Assembly: GCA_030429495.1 (NCBI GenBank)
Contig: JAUIFH010000004.1
Location: 290,372-354,371, forward strand
Reading direction: 5' to 3'
Length of the DNA stretch: 64,000 nucleotides
Source: Alphaproteobacteria bacterium
GTDB taxonomy: Bacteria > Pseudomonadota > Alphaproteobacteria > Rhodobacterales > Rhodobacteraceae
This document shows positions 16,517 to 28,826 of the stretch, one piece after another. Numbering within the stretch: the stretch's first letter is position 1; each line of letters begins with the position of its first letter. The notes under the pieces were generated by a model, which worked only from the letters and a program-made list of their open reading frames with translations, did no database searches and was not told the DNA's origin. A program made the position numbers and the translations under genes.

Positions 16517-17708
16517 GGCTTTTCCCCCGGAACGGCGTCACGGTAAGGCGGTCGCCCTCCCCTACCCCGATCTCGGCATTGGTCATGTAGCAGGCGGGAT
16601 CTTCGGCCCAGGGATCGCCCGTCACCTGAAGCGCGCGGATACGGGTATTACCGCCGCAGACCGCCTTGAATGTGCAATCGCCACAGCGGCCCTTCAGCGG
16701 ACGCGGGCGGGTGCGCAGCGTGGCAAGCATCGGGTCGCCGCCGGTCCAGAGCGCGCTGAACGGGGTCTCCTTCACCGATCCGACCGTGTAGTCGGACCAG
16801 TAGGTATCCGGGTGCACCTTGCCCTGCGGGTCAATATTCGCGACGCCGAGGCCCGACGAATTGCCGCCCCATGCCTCCAGATGCGCCCGAACATGAGCGG
16901 CCTTCGCGCTGCCGAACTTCCGTTCCGCCCAGTTGAGGAAATAGACCGCGTCGGCATCGTTGTTGCCCGTCACCACCTCCAGCGGCTTGCCGGCGGCCAC
17001 GGCATCCCACGCGCGCTCCATGAGAAGGTCCATGGCGGAGCGGCTGAGGGAATGCTCCGCATCCTCGCCGCGATGCTTGTCGCCACGCCCGGCATAGACC
17101 AGATGGCTGAGGTAGAACTTGTCCACCCCTTCCGCATCGCAAAGGTCGAGCATCCCGGGCAGGAACCCGGCATTGGCCTCGGTGATCGTGAAGCGCAGCC
17201 CCACCTTCACCCCCCTGGCCTTGCAGGCCCGCACTCCGGTCAGGGCTTCGTCGAAAGCGCCCCGGACTCCCCGGAACCAGTCGTTCATGGCGCCGAGACC
17301 GTCGAGGGAAATGCCGACATAGTCGAAACCGATATCCGCGATGCGGTCGATATTTTCCGCGATCCTCGTCCCGTTCGTCGACAGCGACAGGTGGTGGAAG
17401 CCCAGCTCTTTCGCCCGCTCCGCAAGCTCGAAGAAATCGAACCGGCTGAGCGGCTCGCCGCCAGACAGGATCAGCGCGGGGATGCCGAACGCCTTCAGGT
17501 CGTCAAGGACACCCATCGCCTGCTCATGCGTCAGCTCTCCGGGGAACGGAACGTCGGCAGATGTCGTGTAGCAGTGCCGGCAGCGCAGGTTGCAACGGCG
17601 CGTGAGGTTCCAGATGACGACCGGCTTGACCGGCCCCGCGCGGCGGCGGACGGGCGTCGGCGCGACAAGCTGGTGCATGTATTGGGTCAGTCGGAACATG
17701 TCAGGCAC
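16491..17708 (-). CDS. nirJ: NirJ, radical SAM enzyme of heme d1 biosynthesis
   Basis: A 405-residue radical SAM protein with the [4Fe-4S] motif CNLRCRHC (C39, C43, C46), the GGEP motif (LSGGEPLSR) and a SPASM-like cysteine-rich C-terminus ([17 protein letters not shown], then ACYM). NirJ removes the two propionate chains of 12,18-didecarboxysiroheme to leave the oxo groups of heme d1, in the cytoplasm. Its start overlaps nirH by 8 bases. The position in nirSECFDLGHJN is canonical. Confidence 0.95.
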   Translation of the reverse strand: MPDMFRLTQYMHQLVAPTPVRRRAGPVKPVVIWNLTRRCNLRCRHCYTTSADVPFPGELTHEQAMGVLDDLKAFGIPALILSGGEPLSRFDFFELAERAKELGFHHLSLSTNGTRIAENIDRIADIGFDYVGISLDGLGAMNDWFRGVRGAFDEALTGVRACKARGVKVGLRFTITEANAGFLPGMLDLCDAEGVDKFYLSHLVYAGRGDKHRGEDAEHSLSRSAMDLLMERAWDAVAAGKPLEVVTGNNDADAVYFLNWAERKFGSAKAAHVRAHLEAWGGNSSGLGVANIDPQGKVHPDTYWSDYTVGSVKETPFSALWTGGDPMLATLRTRPRPLKGRCGDCTFKAVCGGNTRIRALQVTGDPWAEDPACYMTNAEIGVGEGDRLTVTPFRGKSHDPAHRFV

Positions 17709-18186
17709 CTCCGGTCAGCCGCAATCCGGTCTTCTTCAGGATGCGGGTCGAATATAGGATGTCGTGACTCCGGCACGCGGGGCCGAGCAAGTCGGAGACG
17801 ACGCGGCGCTTCGCCTCGACCTCCTCCCTCGATGCGCCATGCAGCATGGCGAAGAGGTTGTAGGGCCAGCCCGGCCGGGCGCGCGGGCGGCGGTAGCAAT
17901 GGCTCACGAAGTCGAGCGCGCCGACCCTCGGGCCGAGATCGTCGACCGTCGCATCGTCAACGTCCCAAACGCTCATCCCGTTGGCGGTCATGCCGAGCGC
18001 GTAGTGGTTCGGCGCAACGGCGATGCGGCGGATCACGCCGCTTGCCTGCATGGCGACGAGCCGTCTGCGGACCTCGCCCTCGTCAAGGCCCAGCCATTCG
18101 GCGACCGCTGTGAAGGGTTCGGGCGCCAGCGGCAGGCCGCCCGCCGTGGCCGCGATGATCCGGCGGTCTGTTGCGTCGATGCTCAT
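17701..18186 (-). CDS. nirH: NirH, siroheme decarboxylase subunit (Lrp/AsnC-like)
   Basis: A 161-residue Lrp/AsnC-fold protein starting [20 protein letters not shown]. It contains [35 protein letters not shown] and the C-terminal [15 protein letters not shown], the pattern of the NirL/NirH type of siroheme decarboxylase half. With NirG and NirDL it decarboxylates siroheme to 12,18-didecarboxysiroheme. The ATG overlaps the nirG stop as ATGA (18183-18186). The open frame upstream of 18186 is the shadow of nirG and was excluded. Confidence 0.9.
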   Translation of the reverse strand: MSIDATDRRIIAATAGGLPLAPEPFTAVAEWLGLDEGEVRRRLVAMQASGVIRRIAVAPNHYALGMTANGMSVWDVDDATVDDLGPRVGALDFVSHCYRRPRARPGWPYNLFAMLHGASREEVEAKRRVVSDLLGPACRSHDILYSTRILKKTGLRLTGGA

Positions 18187-18656
18187 GCCATGACCCGGAA
18201 GCCGATGAAGAACTCTTTTTCCTTCGGGAAACACAGCACGGTCAGCACGGTCTCCCGCTCGATGCGCTCCGCGGCAGCAGCGATCCCGTCCGGTGTTTCG
18301 CAAGCGAGTACGAACCACATGTTCAGCCGGTGCGCGCGTTCATAGTTATGCGCAACCTCGGGAACCGCATTGACCAAAGTCACGACCGCTTCGAACTGTC
18401 CGGCGGGCACTTCCATCGCGCAAAGACAGAAAGCGCCGCCCATCGCCTCGGCGTCGTAGAACGGGCCGAAACGGGTAATCGCCCCGATTTCGCGCAGGCG
18501 GGCCACACGGTCGATGACATCGCATTCGGTCATTCCGAGATCGGCGGCGATCCGCGCGAAGGGCCGGCGCGTGACGGGTAGACCTTCCTGCAAGCCATTG
18601 AGAAGCGCGCGGTCCATCGCGTCGAGCGTCCCTTCAGGTAACGGCGCACGCCTCAT
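18183..18656 (-). CDS. nirG: NirG, siroheme decarboxylase subunit (Lrp/AsnC-like)
   Basis: A 157-residue protein starting MRRAPLPEGTLDAMDRALLN. An HTH-like N-terminus (RPFARIAADLGMTECDVIDR, VARLREIGAITRFGP) precedes a RAM-like domain with AHNYERAHRLNMWFVLACE and the C-terminal FPKEKEFFIGFRV, as in NirD/NirG. It lacks any sign of DNA-binding regulation in this context and instead forms a heteromer for siroheme decarboxylation. It overlaps nirDL and nirH by 4 bases each (ATGA). Confidence 0.9.
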   Translation of the reverse strand: MRRAPLPEGTLDAMDRALLNGLQEGLPVTRRPFARIAADLGMTECDVIDRVARLREIGAITRFGPFYDAEAMGGAFCLCAMEVPAGQFEAVVTLVNAVPEVAHNYERAHRLNMWFVLACETPDGIAAAAERIERETVLTVLCFPKEKEFFIGFRVMA

Positions 18657-19618
18657 GCCGCCACCCCGATCAGCGCGCCGGTCTGCTTGAAGCAGCGGGT
18701 CGAGAAAAGCGGCCTTGCCGACGCCCCGGAAAGCTCAGGCAGGGCCCGCGCCTGTTCCAGAACCGCCAGCGCCTCTTTCCGCGTGCGCCCGTGGATCATG
18801 CAGTAAAGCGCGTAGGGCCAGACGCCGGGAACCGTCCTGCGCCGATAACAGAGCGTGACGCCCGGCAGCCCGGCAAGCGCGGCTCCCGCCGCCGCGATCC
18901 GCTCCTCCGGCAGGTCCCAGACCACCATCGCGTTCGCGGTCCAGCCCAGTGTGCGGTGCCGCACGATTACCCCAAGCCGGGTAATGACGCGGGCCTGAAG
19001 AAACGTCGCGATCCGCGCCAGCGCCTCGGTCTCGTCGAGGCCGAGCGCGGCGAACGGGCGCGGCACGAGGGGAAGGCCCCGTGACAGCGCCGCGAGCAGT
19101 TCGCGATCCCCGTCGGACAGGTCGACCGGAGCCGTTCCCCGATCTGGCGCCATCGGCCGCCGGTCGCCGGTCAGCCGGAATCCGAGATCGATGTTGAAGG
19201 CGTGGACAAGCCTGAGGTCTAGGATACGCAGCCCGGTTCGGGCGCTGATCCGCGCGAGGCTTGCCTCAAGCGCGGCACCATCCGGTGCCGTGGCGACGAA
19301 CCACAGGTTCCAGTCGTCCTCCCGCAGATAGGAATGGTTGACGCCCGGCTCGGCGCCGACAATCGCCGCGACCTCCTCGATCGCCTCCGCCGGCACGGCC
19401 ATGGCGGCAAGCGTCGACGCCCCGGCAGTGTTCGGCCGCACCGTCGCGCCGACGCGGGTCACCGCACCGCTTGCCGTCAGGCGCGCCAGGCGCGCGATGA
19501 CGTCATCCTCGCCGACGGACAGCACGGCCGCCATCGCTGAGAACGGCCGCGCCACCAGCGGCAGGTCGCGCTGGAACTCGTCCAGCAGGCGGATGTCGAT
19601 GGGGTCCCAGCCTTCCAT
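18653..19618 (-). CDS. nirDL: NirDL, fused siroheme decarboxylase subunits
   Basis: At 321 residues it is about twice the length of NirG or NirH. Residues 1-150 are NirD-like (LLDEFQRDLPLVARPFSAMA, NHSYLREDDWNLWFVATAP, HAFNIDLGFRLTGD). Residues 170-321 are NirL-like (LLAALSRGLPLVPRPFAALG, LGWTANAMVVWDL, CYRRRTVPGVWPYALYCMI, LFSTRCFKQTGALIG). The fused protein alone is known from other denitrifiers to be a competent siroheme decarboxylase. nirG and nirH are kept in addition. It follows nirF after 2 bases. Confidence 0.92.
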   Translation of the reverse strand: MEGWDPIDIRLLDEFQRDLPLVARPFSAMAAVLSVGEDDVIARLARLTASGAVTRVGATVRPNTAGASTLAAMAVPAEAIEEVAAIVGAEPGVNHSYLREDDWNLWFVATAPDGAALEASLARISARTGLRILDLRLVHAFNIDLGFRLTGDRRPMAPDRGTAPVDLSDGDRELLAALSRGLPLVPRPFAALGLDETEALARIATFLQARVITRLGVIVRHRTLGWTANAMVVWDLPEERIAAAGAALAGLPGVTLCYRRRTVPGVWPYALYCMIHGRTRKEALAVLEQARALPELSGASARPLFSTRCFKQTGALIGVAA

Positions 19619-19620
19619 GA

Positions 19621-20769
19621 TTACAGCCCCGGCTGATGCGCGCGGGCAGTGAAGAAGATGCCGCTTGGCGCCTGCGCGTCGATCTCCGCCACCTTCTCGC
19701 GCCTGCGGGTATCGTAGATCAGCACCTTGTTGTCGTCCCGCGAACTGATCCAGACCTCAGCCCCGCGCGGGGCGAATTCCATGTGCAGGATAGCCTTGCC
19801 GGGCGTCAGCGTCGCGACCACCTCGTGAGAGCGCGAATCGACCACCTGCACCGTGTCGTTGAGCGGCGTGGCAAAGTTGACCCAGACGAAGGGCGATGCG
19901 GGCTGAGCGATCACGAAGACCGGCTGGCCATGCACCGGCGTGGCCGCCACCTGTTTCAGGCTTTCGCGGTCCACCCAGAGCAGCTCGTGACGGCCGACCG
20001 CGGGCAATGCGTACTGGCCTTCGGTAAAGGCCCAGCCCTGAAGATGGGGCATCTTGTAGACGGGCATGTCCTCGCCCGTTTTGCCGTAGTCGGTCAGGAA
20101 CTTCCGGGGCCCCGGCTTCTCCGCCCACAGATCGAAGGCCGTGACACCCTTCTCGCCGAACAGCCCGACAAGATAGGTATGCGCATCATCGGTGACGACT
20201 GCGTCAAACGGGTTCGCGCCAGCATTGCCCAACGCGGTGATGACGGGCGCCTCGCCCGAGAAATCGCCAAGGAAAACCTCGCCCGTGTCCCACACCGTCC
20301 AGACGAAACGTCGCCCCGGTATATCGACCAGGCCGATGGTCTTTCCCGCTGCCGGAATGTCGGCGACGAGGTTGAGCGTATCGGCGTCGAAGACCTTCAC
20401 GCCGCCCGGTTCGTAGTTCGAGACCGCGACAAGCTTCCCGTCGTCGGATATCGCGCCGCCGATGGAGTTACCCGCCTGCACGGTCCGGGCGACGGCCTCC
20501 TGCTGAAGCATGTCCACCTTGCTCAGTCCGCCATCGCGGCCGAAGACATAGGCGAAGCGTTCGTCCGGGCTGTAGGTCAGGCTTGCATGGGACAGATCGC
20601 CCAGCCCCTCCACCCGGCCGACTGCGCCGTGGTCGGAGCGGTCGATGATCAGAACGCTGCCCGACGCGCGTTCGACGACGAGGCCGAGATCGCCGGTCGC
20701 GATCGGTTCGCCGGCCTCGGCGAGGACCGGCGGGATGAGCAGGGCACAAAGGGCGACAAGGTGTTTCAT
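19621..20769 (-). CDS. nirF: NirF, periplasmic heme d1 biosynthesis protein
   Basis: A 382-residue d1-type beta-propeller without a cytochrome c domain. It starts with a signal peptide (MKHLVALCALLIPPVLAEAG), then DLGLVVERASGSVLIIDRSD, PDERFAYVFGRDGGLSKVDM, ISDDGKLVAVSNYEPGG and GKAILHMEFAPRG. NirF binds heme d1 or its precursors and is needed for late steps of d1 synthesis. In Paracoccus it is periplasmic, which the signal peptide supports here. There is no obvious lipobox cysteine. It is located between nirC and nirDL. Confidence 0.94.
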   Translation of the reverse strand: MKHLVALCALLIPPVLAEAGEPIATGDLGLVVERASGSVLIIDRSDHGAVGRVEGLGDLSHASLTYSPDERFAYVFGRDGGLSKVDMLQQEAVARTVQAGNSIGGAISDDGKLVAVSNYEPGGVKVFDADTLNLVADIPAAGKTIGLVDIPGRRFVWTVWDTGEVFLGDFSGEAPVITALGNAGANPFDAVVTDDAHTYLVGLFGEKGVTAFDLWAEKPGPRKFLTDYGKTGEDMPVYKMPHLQGWAFTEGQYALPAVGRHELLWVDRESLKQVAATPVHGQPVFVIAQPASPFVWVNFATPLNDTVQVVDSRSHEVVATLTPGKAILHMEFAPRGAEVWISSRDDNKVLIYDTRRREKVAEIDAQAPSGIFFTARAHQPGL

Positions 20770-20772
20770 CGG

Positions 20773-21069
20773 TCAGTCCTGTTTCAGAAAGCGGGCGATC
20801 CACAGCGCCTCTTCCTCGGAAAGAAGCGGGCGCCAGGGTGGCATCGCGGTGTCGGGAATCCCGTCGAGAATGATTTCGGCAAGCGTCTCCGGTGCCGCAT
20901 GATCAAGAGCGTCCGCCGTCAGCGGACTGCCAAGCCCGCCCTTCCGCGTCAGCCCGTGGCACGACCCGCAATCCTGCGTGACCATGTGCGTCAGCTCCGC
21001 CGCGCGTTCCGGCGCGACTTCGGCGGCGCAAGGCATGGCCAGCGCGAGAAGGAGGGCGGCGCTACGCAT
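20773..21069 (-). CDS. nirC: NirC, small periplasmic cytochrome c
   Basis: A 98-residue protein starting MRSAALLLALAMPCAAEVAP (signal peptide), with one heme c site CGSCH (C34, C37, H38) and a C-terminal class I cytochrome c fold including a methionine region DTAMPPWRPLL. NirC is an electron carrier associated with cd1 nitrite reductase maturation and is encoded in the same place in Paracoccus. I chose the ATG at 21069, whose first bases overlap the nirE end by 8 bases. Confidence 0.92.
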   Translation of the reverse strand: MRSAALLLALAMPCAAEVAPERAAELTHMVTQDCGSCHGLTRKGGLGSPLTADALDHAAPETLAEIILDGIPDTAMPPWRPLLSEEEALWIARFLKQD

Positions 21070-21868
21070 AGGTCGCCATTCCGGCGCCGTCGCACAGCGC
21101 CGCATCCGCCGCGGCGATCGCGAGATACATGCCGGCCACGTGGCCGATCACGAACAGGACGGGCGCCGCGAACCGGGCGGCCGCCATGTCGGTGCCGATC
21201 CGGCCAAGGCACGAGAGAAGGCGAATCTCGCGCGGCGTCGTGGCGGCCGATACCGCGAGGACGGGAAGATGGGCCGGCATTCCGTGTCGCATCAGCTGAA
21301 GCGCGATCTCGGCGATGTTCGAGACGCCCATGTAGACGACAAGCGTGGTGTCCTCGCTGGCCAAAGATGCCCAGTCGAGGTCCAGCGCGGCATCACAGGC
21401 GCGATGGCCCGTGACGTAGCGCACGCCGCTCGATAGCCCGCGATGGGTCAACGGCACACCGGTCGAGGCGGCCGCACCCTGGGCCGAGGTTATGCCGGGT
21501 ATATAGGTCACAGGCAGGCCGGCAGCCCGCAGCGCCTCTGCCTCTTCGCTGCCGCGACCGAAGATCAGCGGATCGCCGCCCTTCAGGCGCGCGACCGTCA
21601 GCCCTTCGCGTGCCAGGTCGACCAGCAGGGCGTTGATGGCGTCCTGAGGAATCTTGTGAAAATTCGGGAGCTTTCCAACGTCGATCCGTCGCGTGTCGCG
21701 GGGGATCAGCGCCATGATCTCTGGGCTGACCAGCCGGTCATGAACGACAACATCGGCCGATTGCAGCGCCCTGAGCGCCTTGATCGTCATCAGCTCCGGA
21801 TCACCCGGCCCGGCGCCGATCAGCAGGACGCGGCCCGCAGCATGCCTGTCGGATTGGTCTTTCATCAC
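21062..21868 (-). CDS. nirE: NirE, uroporphyrinogen III C-methyltransferase for heme d1
   Basis: A 268-residue SUMT. SAM-binding and catalytic landmarks are LLIGAGPGDPELMTIKALRA, VVHDRLVSPEI, VARLKGGDPLIFGRGSEEAE, VTYIPGITSAQGAAA and GVPLTHRG. It makes precorrin-2 from uroporphyrinogen III, the first committed step towards siroheme and heme d1. Its place directly after nirS marks it as the denitrification-dedicated copy. Translation may begin at the first or the second methionine (MMKDQ). Confidence 0.93.
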   Translation of the reverse strand: MMKDQSDRHAAGRVLLIGAGPGDPELMTIKALRALQSADVVVHDRLVSPEIMALIPRDTRRIDVGKLPNFHKIPQDAINALLVDLAREGLTVARLKGGDPLIFGRGSEEAEALRAAGLPVTYIPGITSAQGAAASTGVPLTHRGLSSGVRYVTGHRACDAALDLDWASLASEDTTLVVYMGVSNIAEIALQLMRHGMPAHLPVLAVSAATTPREIRLLSCLGRIGTDMAAARFAAPVLFVIGHVAGMYLAIAAADAALCDGAGMATYA

Positions 21869-21942
21869 TTGTCCGTTCGGCTGGATCCGGGAAATGCACC
21901 GGCGGAGGCAAGGGGTCAGCCCCCGCCGGCGTCCGTACGCCG

Positions 21943-25841
<3,899 letters not shown>

Positions 25842-25842
25842 C

Positions 25843-26028
25843 ATGCTGAAACGTCTGTTTTCCGGGGGGGTCGGAAGCTTTTCTCTCGCAGCCTGCCTGT
25901 TTACCATCACCGCAACGGGCGTTTGCGAGGTATCTATCAGGGGCCGCGGGGCGGTCGACCTTCTGCCGCCACCGGCACCGCGGGTCTGGATAGTGCCGCG
26001 CGCGACCCAATCAAAGCCCGCGCCATGA
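25843..26028 (+). CDS. Possible small secreted/membrane protein between nirI and nirX
   Basis: A 61-codon frame beginning one base after the nirI stop (TGACATG) and ending in an ATGA overlap with the nirX start. The N-terminus (MLKRLFSGGVGSFSLAACLF) resembles a signal peptide or membrane anchor, followed by a Pro/Arg-rich stretch (GRGAVDLLPPPAPRVWIVPR). Perfect coupling at both ends argues that it is translated, while its lack of a recognisable domain argues for caution. It could simply be a spacer frame that couples nirI to nirX. Confidence 0.5.
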   Translation: MLKRLFSGGVGSFSLAACLFTITATGVCEVSIRGRGAVDLLPPPAPRVWIVPRATQSKPAP

Positions 26029-26891
26029 ACCGCAGACGCTTTCTTACCGTGACAGCGGCCGCCCTCGCCACCCGCGTGGACGCGTCGGAGGTCGCCGAAT
26101 GGCAAGGCACCGGCTTCGGTGCCGCCCTTTCGCTTCGGCTCGTCGGCGCGGACGTAGTCCGCGCCCGCCGGACGTTCCGCCGGATCGAGACGGAGATCGC
26201 GCGGATCGAGGCGCGGTTCTCACTGTTCCGCGATTCGGAACTGGTCCGTCTGAACCGCGACGGGCGGCTGGCCTGGCCTTCAGAGGATTTCCGCGCGCTG
26301 ACCGCGCTGGCCGGCAGGGTCCATGACGCGACTGGCGGAGCGTTTGACCCCACGGTCCAACCACTCTGGACCGCCATCGCCAGCGGCGCCAACATCGCCG
26401 CCGCCCGCGCACTGACCGGCTGGTGGCAGGTGTCGCACGCACCCGCCGAGATTCGCCTGTCGCGAGGACAGGCGCTGACCTTCAACGGCATCGCCCAGGG
26501 CTGGGCCGCCGACCGGATCGCCGCACTTCTGCGCACCGAGGGTTATTCCGACGCGCTCATCGACATGGGAGAGGTGCAGGCACTCGGCCAGCGCGCAGGT
26601 GGCGGCGGCTGGCGCGCTACAATCGCCGGACCGCACGGCGAGACGCTGGCCGAAACACGGCTGACGAACCGGGCGCTCGCCACCTCGTCGCCCCGGGGCA
26701 CGCTGATCGACGGCAAGCCGCATATCCTCTCGCCGGACGGACGCGCGGCGCTCTGGTCGACAGTGTCGGTCAGCGCACCGAGAGCTGCGGTGGCCGATGC
26801 ACTCTCGACCGCGTTCTGCCTGATGAACCGCACCGAGATCGCCACGGCGCTTGCGGTTTTCCCGGGTGCGAGGCTCGAAATCCTGGCCTGA
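26025..26891 (+). CDS. nirX: NirX, ApbE-like FAD:protein FMN transferase
   Basis: A 288-residue ApbE/NosX-family protein. It begins MNRRRFLTVTAAALATRVDA, a twin-arginine signal, and carries ETEIARIEARFSLFRDSELV, ATGGAFDPTVQPLW, LTFNGIAQGWAADRIA, ALIDMGEVQALGQ and a C-terminal VSVSAPRAAVADALSTAF (metal/FAD-binding). The family covalently attaches FMN to threonine in partner flavoproteins in the periplasm. The partner here should be NirI, two genes upstream. I chose the start at 26025 because it yields the Tat signal and the ATGA overlap. Confidence 0.92.
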   Translation: MNRRRFLTVTAAALATRVDASEVAEWQGTGFGAALSLRLVGADVVRARRTFRRIETEIARIEARFSLFRDSELVRLNRDGRLAWPSEDFRALTALAGRVHDATGGAFDPTVQPLWTAIASGANIAAARALTGWWQVSHAPAEIRLSRGQALTFNGIAQGWAADRIAALLRTEGYSDALIDMGEVQALGQRAGGGGWRATIAGPHGETLAETRLTNRALATSSPRGTLIDGKPHILSPDGRAALWSTVSVSAPRAAVADALSTAFCLMNRTEIATALAVFPGARLEILA

Positions 26892-26913
26892 AACGGGCCG
26901 CGGCAAGCGACGG

Positions 26914-26927
26914 TTGACTTTTGTTAA
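26914..26927 (+). promoter_or_regulatory. FNR/NnrR-type box upstream of norC
   Basis: TTGACTTTTGTTAA differs from the nirS/nirI box by a single base in the spacer. Its centre lies about 71 bases before the norC ATG, the same distance as for nirS. A site at -41.5 would again leave a 30-base leader. It is the likely target of the FNR/Dnr-type regulator encoded at 32372-33073. Confidence 0.72.
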
Positions 26928-26991
26928 GGCCGCCGCCCGCGCAAAGGATCACACCGGCGTTACCTGAAACCGCTCCGGGAAGGATTCCGCC

Positions 26992-27444
26992 ATGCGCGAA
27001 GTCATGACCAAGAGCATGGCCCGCAACATCTTCTACGGCGGGTCTCTCTTCTTCATCATCATCTTCGTGGGCCTGACCGCCCATTCACACCGTTACATCA
27101 CCACGACATCCACCGACACGGCCGCGCTGACCGAAAGCGTCGCCGCAGGCAAGCATATCTGGGAAAAGAAAGCCTGCATCAACTGCCACACGATCCTCGG
27201 CGAAGGCGCGTACTTCGCCCCGGAACTGGCTAACGTCATGACCCGCTGGGGCGTCGCCGACGATCCCGAAGCCGCGTTCGAGGCGCTCAAGGTCTGGATG
27301 GACGCGATGCCGACCGGCATCGAGGGCCGCCGCCAGATGCCGCAGTTCAACCTGACCGATCAGGAATACCGCGAGCTGGCCGACTTCCTGCTGTGGACGA
27401 ACCGGATTCGCGCGCAGGACTGGCCGCCGAACGAAGCGGGCTGA
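26992..27444 (+). CDS. norC: Nitric oxide reductase cytochrome c subunit NorC
   Basis: A 150-residue protein with one N-terminal membrane anchor (IFYGGSLFFIIIFVGLTA) and a periplasmic cytochrome c domain with CINCH (C62, C65, H66). The sixth ligand probably lies in GRRQMPQFNLT. NorC passes electrons to NorB for reduction of NO to N2O. It is the first gene of norCBQDEF, with an FNR-type box upstream and norB 12 bases downstream. Confidence 0.97.
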   Translation: MREVMTKSMARNIFYGGSLFFIIIFVGLTAHSHRYITTTSTDTAALTESVAAGKHIWEKKACINCHTILGEGAYFAPELANVMTRWGVADDPEAAFEALKVWMDAMPTGIEGRRQMPQFNLTDQEYRELADFLLWTNRIRAQDWPPNEAG

Positions 27445-27456
27445 GGAGACTGAACC

Positions 27457-28821
27457 ATGAAATACCAATCGCAAAAGATCGCGCTGGCCTACTTTCTGGT
27501 GGCCATGGCGCTGTTCGCCGTCCAGGTCTCAATGGGTCTGGTCCTCGGCTGGATCTACGTTGACGGCAACTTCCTGTCGGAGATCCTGCCATTCAGCGTC
27601 GCCCGCATGCTGCACACAAACAGTCTGATCGTTTGGCTGCTTCTGGGCTTCTTCGGTGCAGCCTACTACCTCATCCCCGAGGAGGCCGAGCGCGAGATCC
27701 ATTCGCCGAAGCTCGCCTATCTGCAACTGGCTATCTTCGTGCTGGGCACGGCGGGCGTGGTCGTCACCTACTTCTTCAACCTCTTCGAAGGGAACTTCCT
27801 TCTGGGCCGCGAGGGGCGCGAATTCCTCGAACAGCCCCGCTGGGTAAAGGCCGGCATCGTCGTCGCCGCGCTGATCTTCCTTTACAACGTGTCGATGACC
27901 GTCCTGGCGGGCAAGAAAACGGCGATCACCAACATTCTGCTCGTCGGCCTCTGGGGTCTGGCGCTTCTGTTCCTCTTCGCCTTTGTGAACCCGTCGAACC
28001 TCGCGCTCGACAAGATGTACTGGTGGTATGTAGTCCACCTGTGGGTCGAGGGGACGTGGGAACTGGTCATGGCCTCGATCCTCGCCTTCCTGATGCTGAA
28101 GCTGACGGGAGTCGACCGCGAGGTGGTGGAAAAATGGCTTTACGTCATCGCCGCGCTTGCCCTTTTCTCGGGCATCCTCGGGACCGGGCACCACTACTAC
28201 TGGATCGGCACGCCGGGCTACTGGCAGTGGATCGGTTCGATCTTCTCCAGCCTCGAAGTCGTGCCGTTCTTCGCGATGATGTCCTTCGCCTTCGTCATGG
28301 TCTGGAAGGGCCGCCGCGACCACCCGAACAAGGCCGCGCTCCTGTGGTCACTGGGCTGCGCGACGCTCGCCTTCTTCGGCGCGGGTGTCTGGGGCTTCCT
28401 GCATACGCTCCACGGCGTGAACTACTACAGCCACGGCACCCAGATCACAGCAGCGCACGGGCACCTCGCCTTCTACGGCGCCTATGTCTGCCTAAATCTT
28501 GCGATCATCTCCTACGCTATGCCGCATCTGAAGGGGCGCGATCCCTATAACCAGGTGCTCAACATGGCCTCGTTCTGGCTGATGTCCGGCGGCGTCGTCT
28601 TCATGACGTTCACGCTGACCTTCGCGGGCACGGTGCAGACCCATCTCCAGCGCGTCCTCGGCATGGGTTACATGGAAGTGCAGGAGCAGCTCTGGGTCTT
28701 CTACGCCATGCGCTTTGCGTCGGGCGTGGCCGTGGTTCTTGGCGTACTTCTCTTCATCTACGCCATCCTCGCGCCCCGGCGCGAGGTCATCGAGCCCGGC
28801 GTCACGAGCCCGGCGGAGTGA
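27457..28821 (+). CDS. norB: Nitric oxide reductase catalytic subunit NorB
   Basis: A 454-residue, 12-helix heme-copper-oxidase-family subunit. Metal-ligand segments are visible: MLHTNSLIVWLLLGF (low-spin heme ligand), VHLWVEGTWELV with the FeB histidine and glutamates, GTGHHYYWIGTPGYW and YSHGTQITAAHGHLAFYGAY. The glutamates E in VEGTWE and the absence of the Tyr-His crosslink motif mark it as cNor rather than an oxidase. It acts in the inner membrane with NorC. Confidence 0.97.
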   Translation: MKYQSQKIALAYFLVAMALFAVQVSMGLVLGWIYVDGNFLSEILPFSVARMLHTNSLIVWLLLGFFGAAYYLIPEEAEREIHSPKLAYLQLAIFVLGTAGVVVTYFFNLFEGNFLLGREGREFLEQPRWVKAGIVVAALIFLYNVSMTVLAGKKTAITNILLVGLWGLALLFLFAFVNPSNLALDKMYWWYVVHLWVEGTWELVMASILAFLMLKLTGVDREVVEKWLYVIAALALFSGILGTGHHYYWIGTPGYWQWIGSIFSSLEVVPFFAMMSFAFVMVWKGRRDHPNKAALLWSLGCATLAFFGAGVWGFLHTLHGVNYYSHGTQITAAHGHLAFYGAYVCLNLAIISYAMPHLKGRDPYNQVLNMASFWLMSGGVVFMTFTLTFAGTVQTHLQRVLGMGYMEVQEQLWVFYAMRFASGVAVVLGVLLFIYAILAPRREVIEPGVTSPAE

Positions 28822-28826
28822 GCGTC

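Noticed and set aside
14810..16546. 578-codon open frame on the plus strand
   Set aside because: Antisense to nirN. Long mirror frames are expected in high-GC DNA, and its composition shows no protein family.
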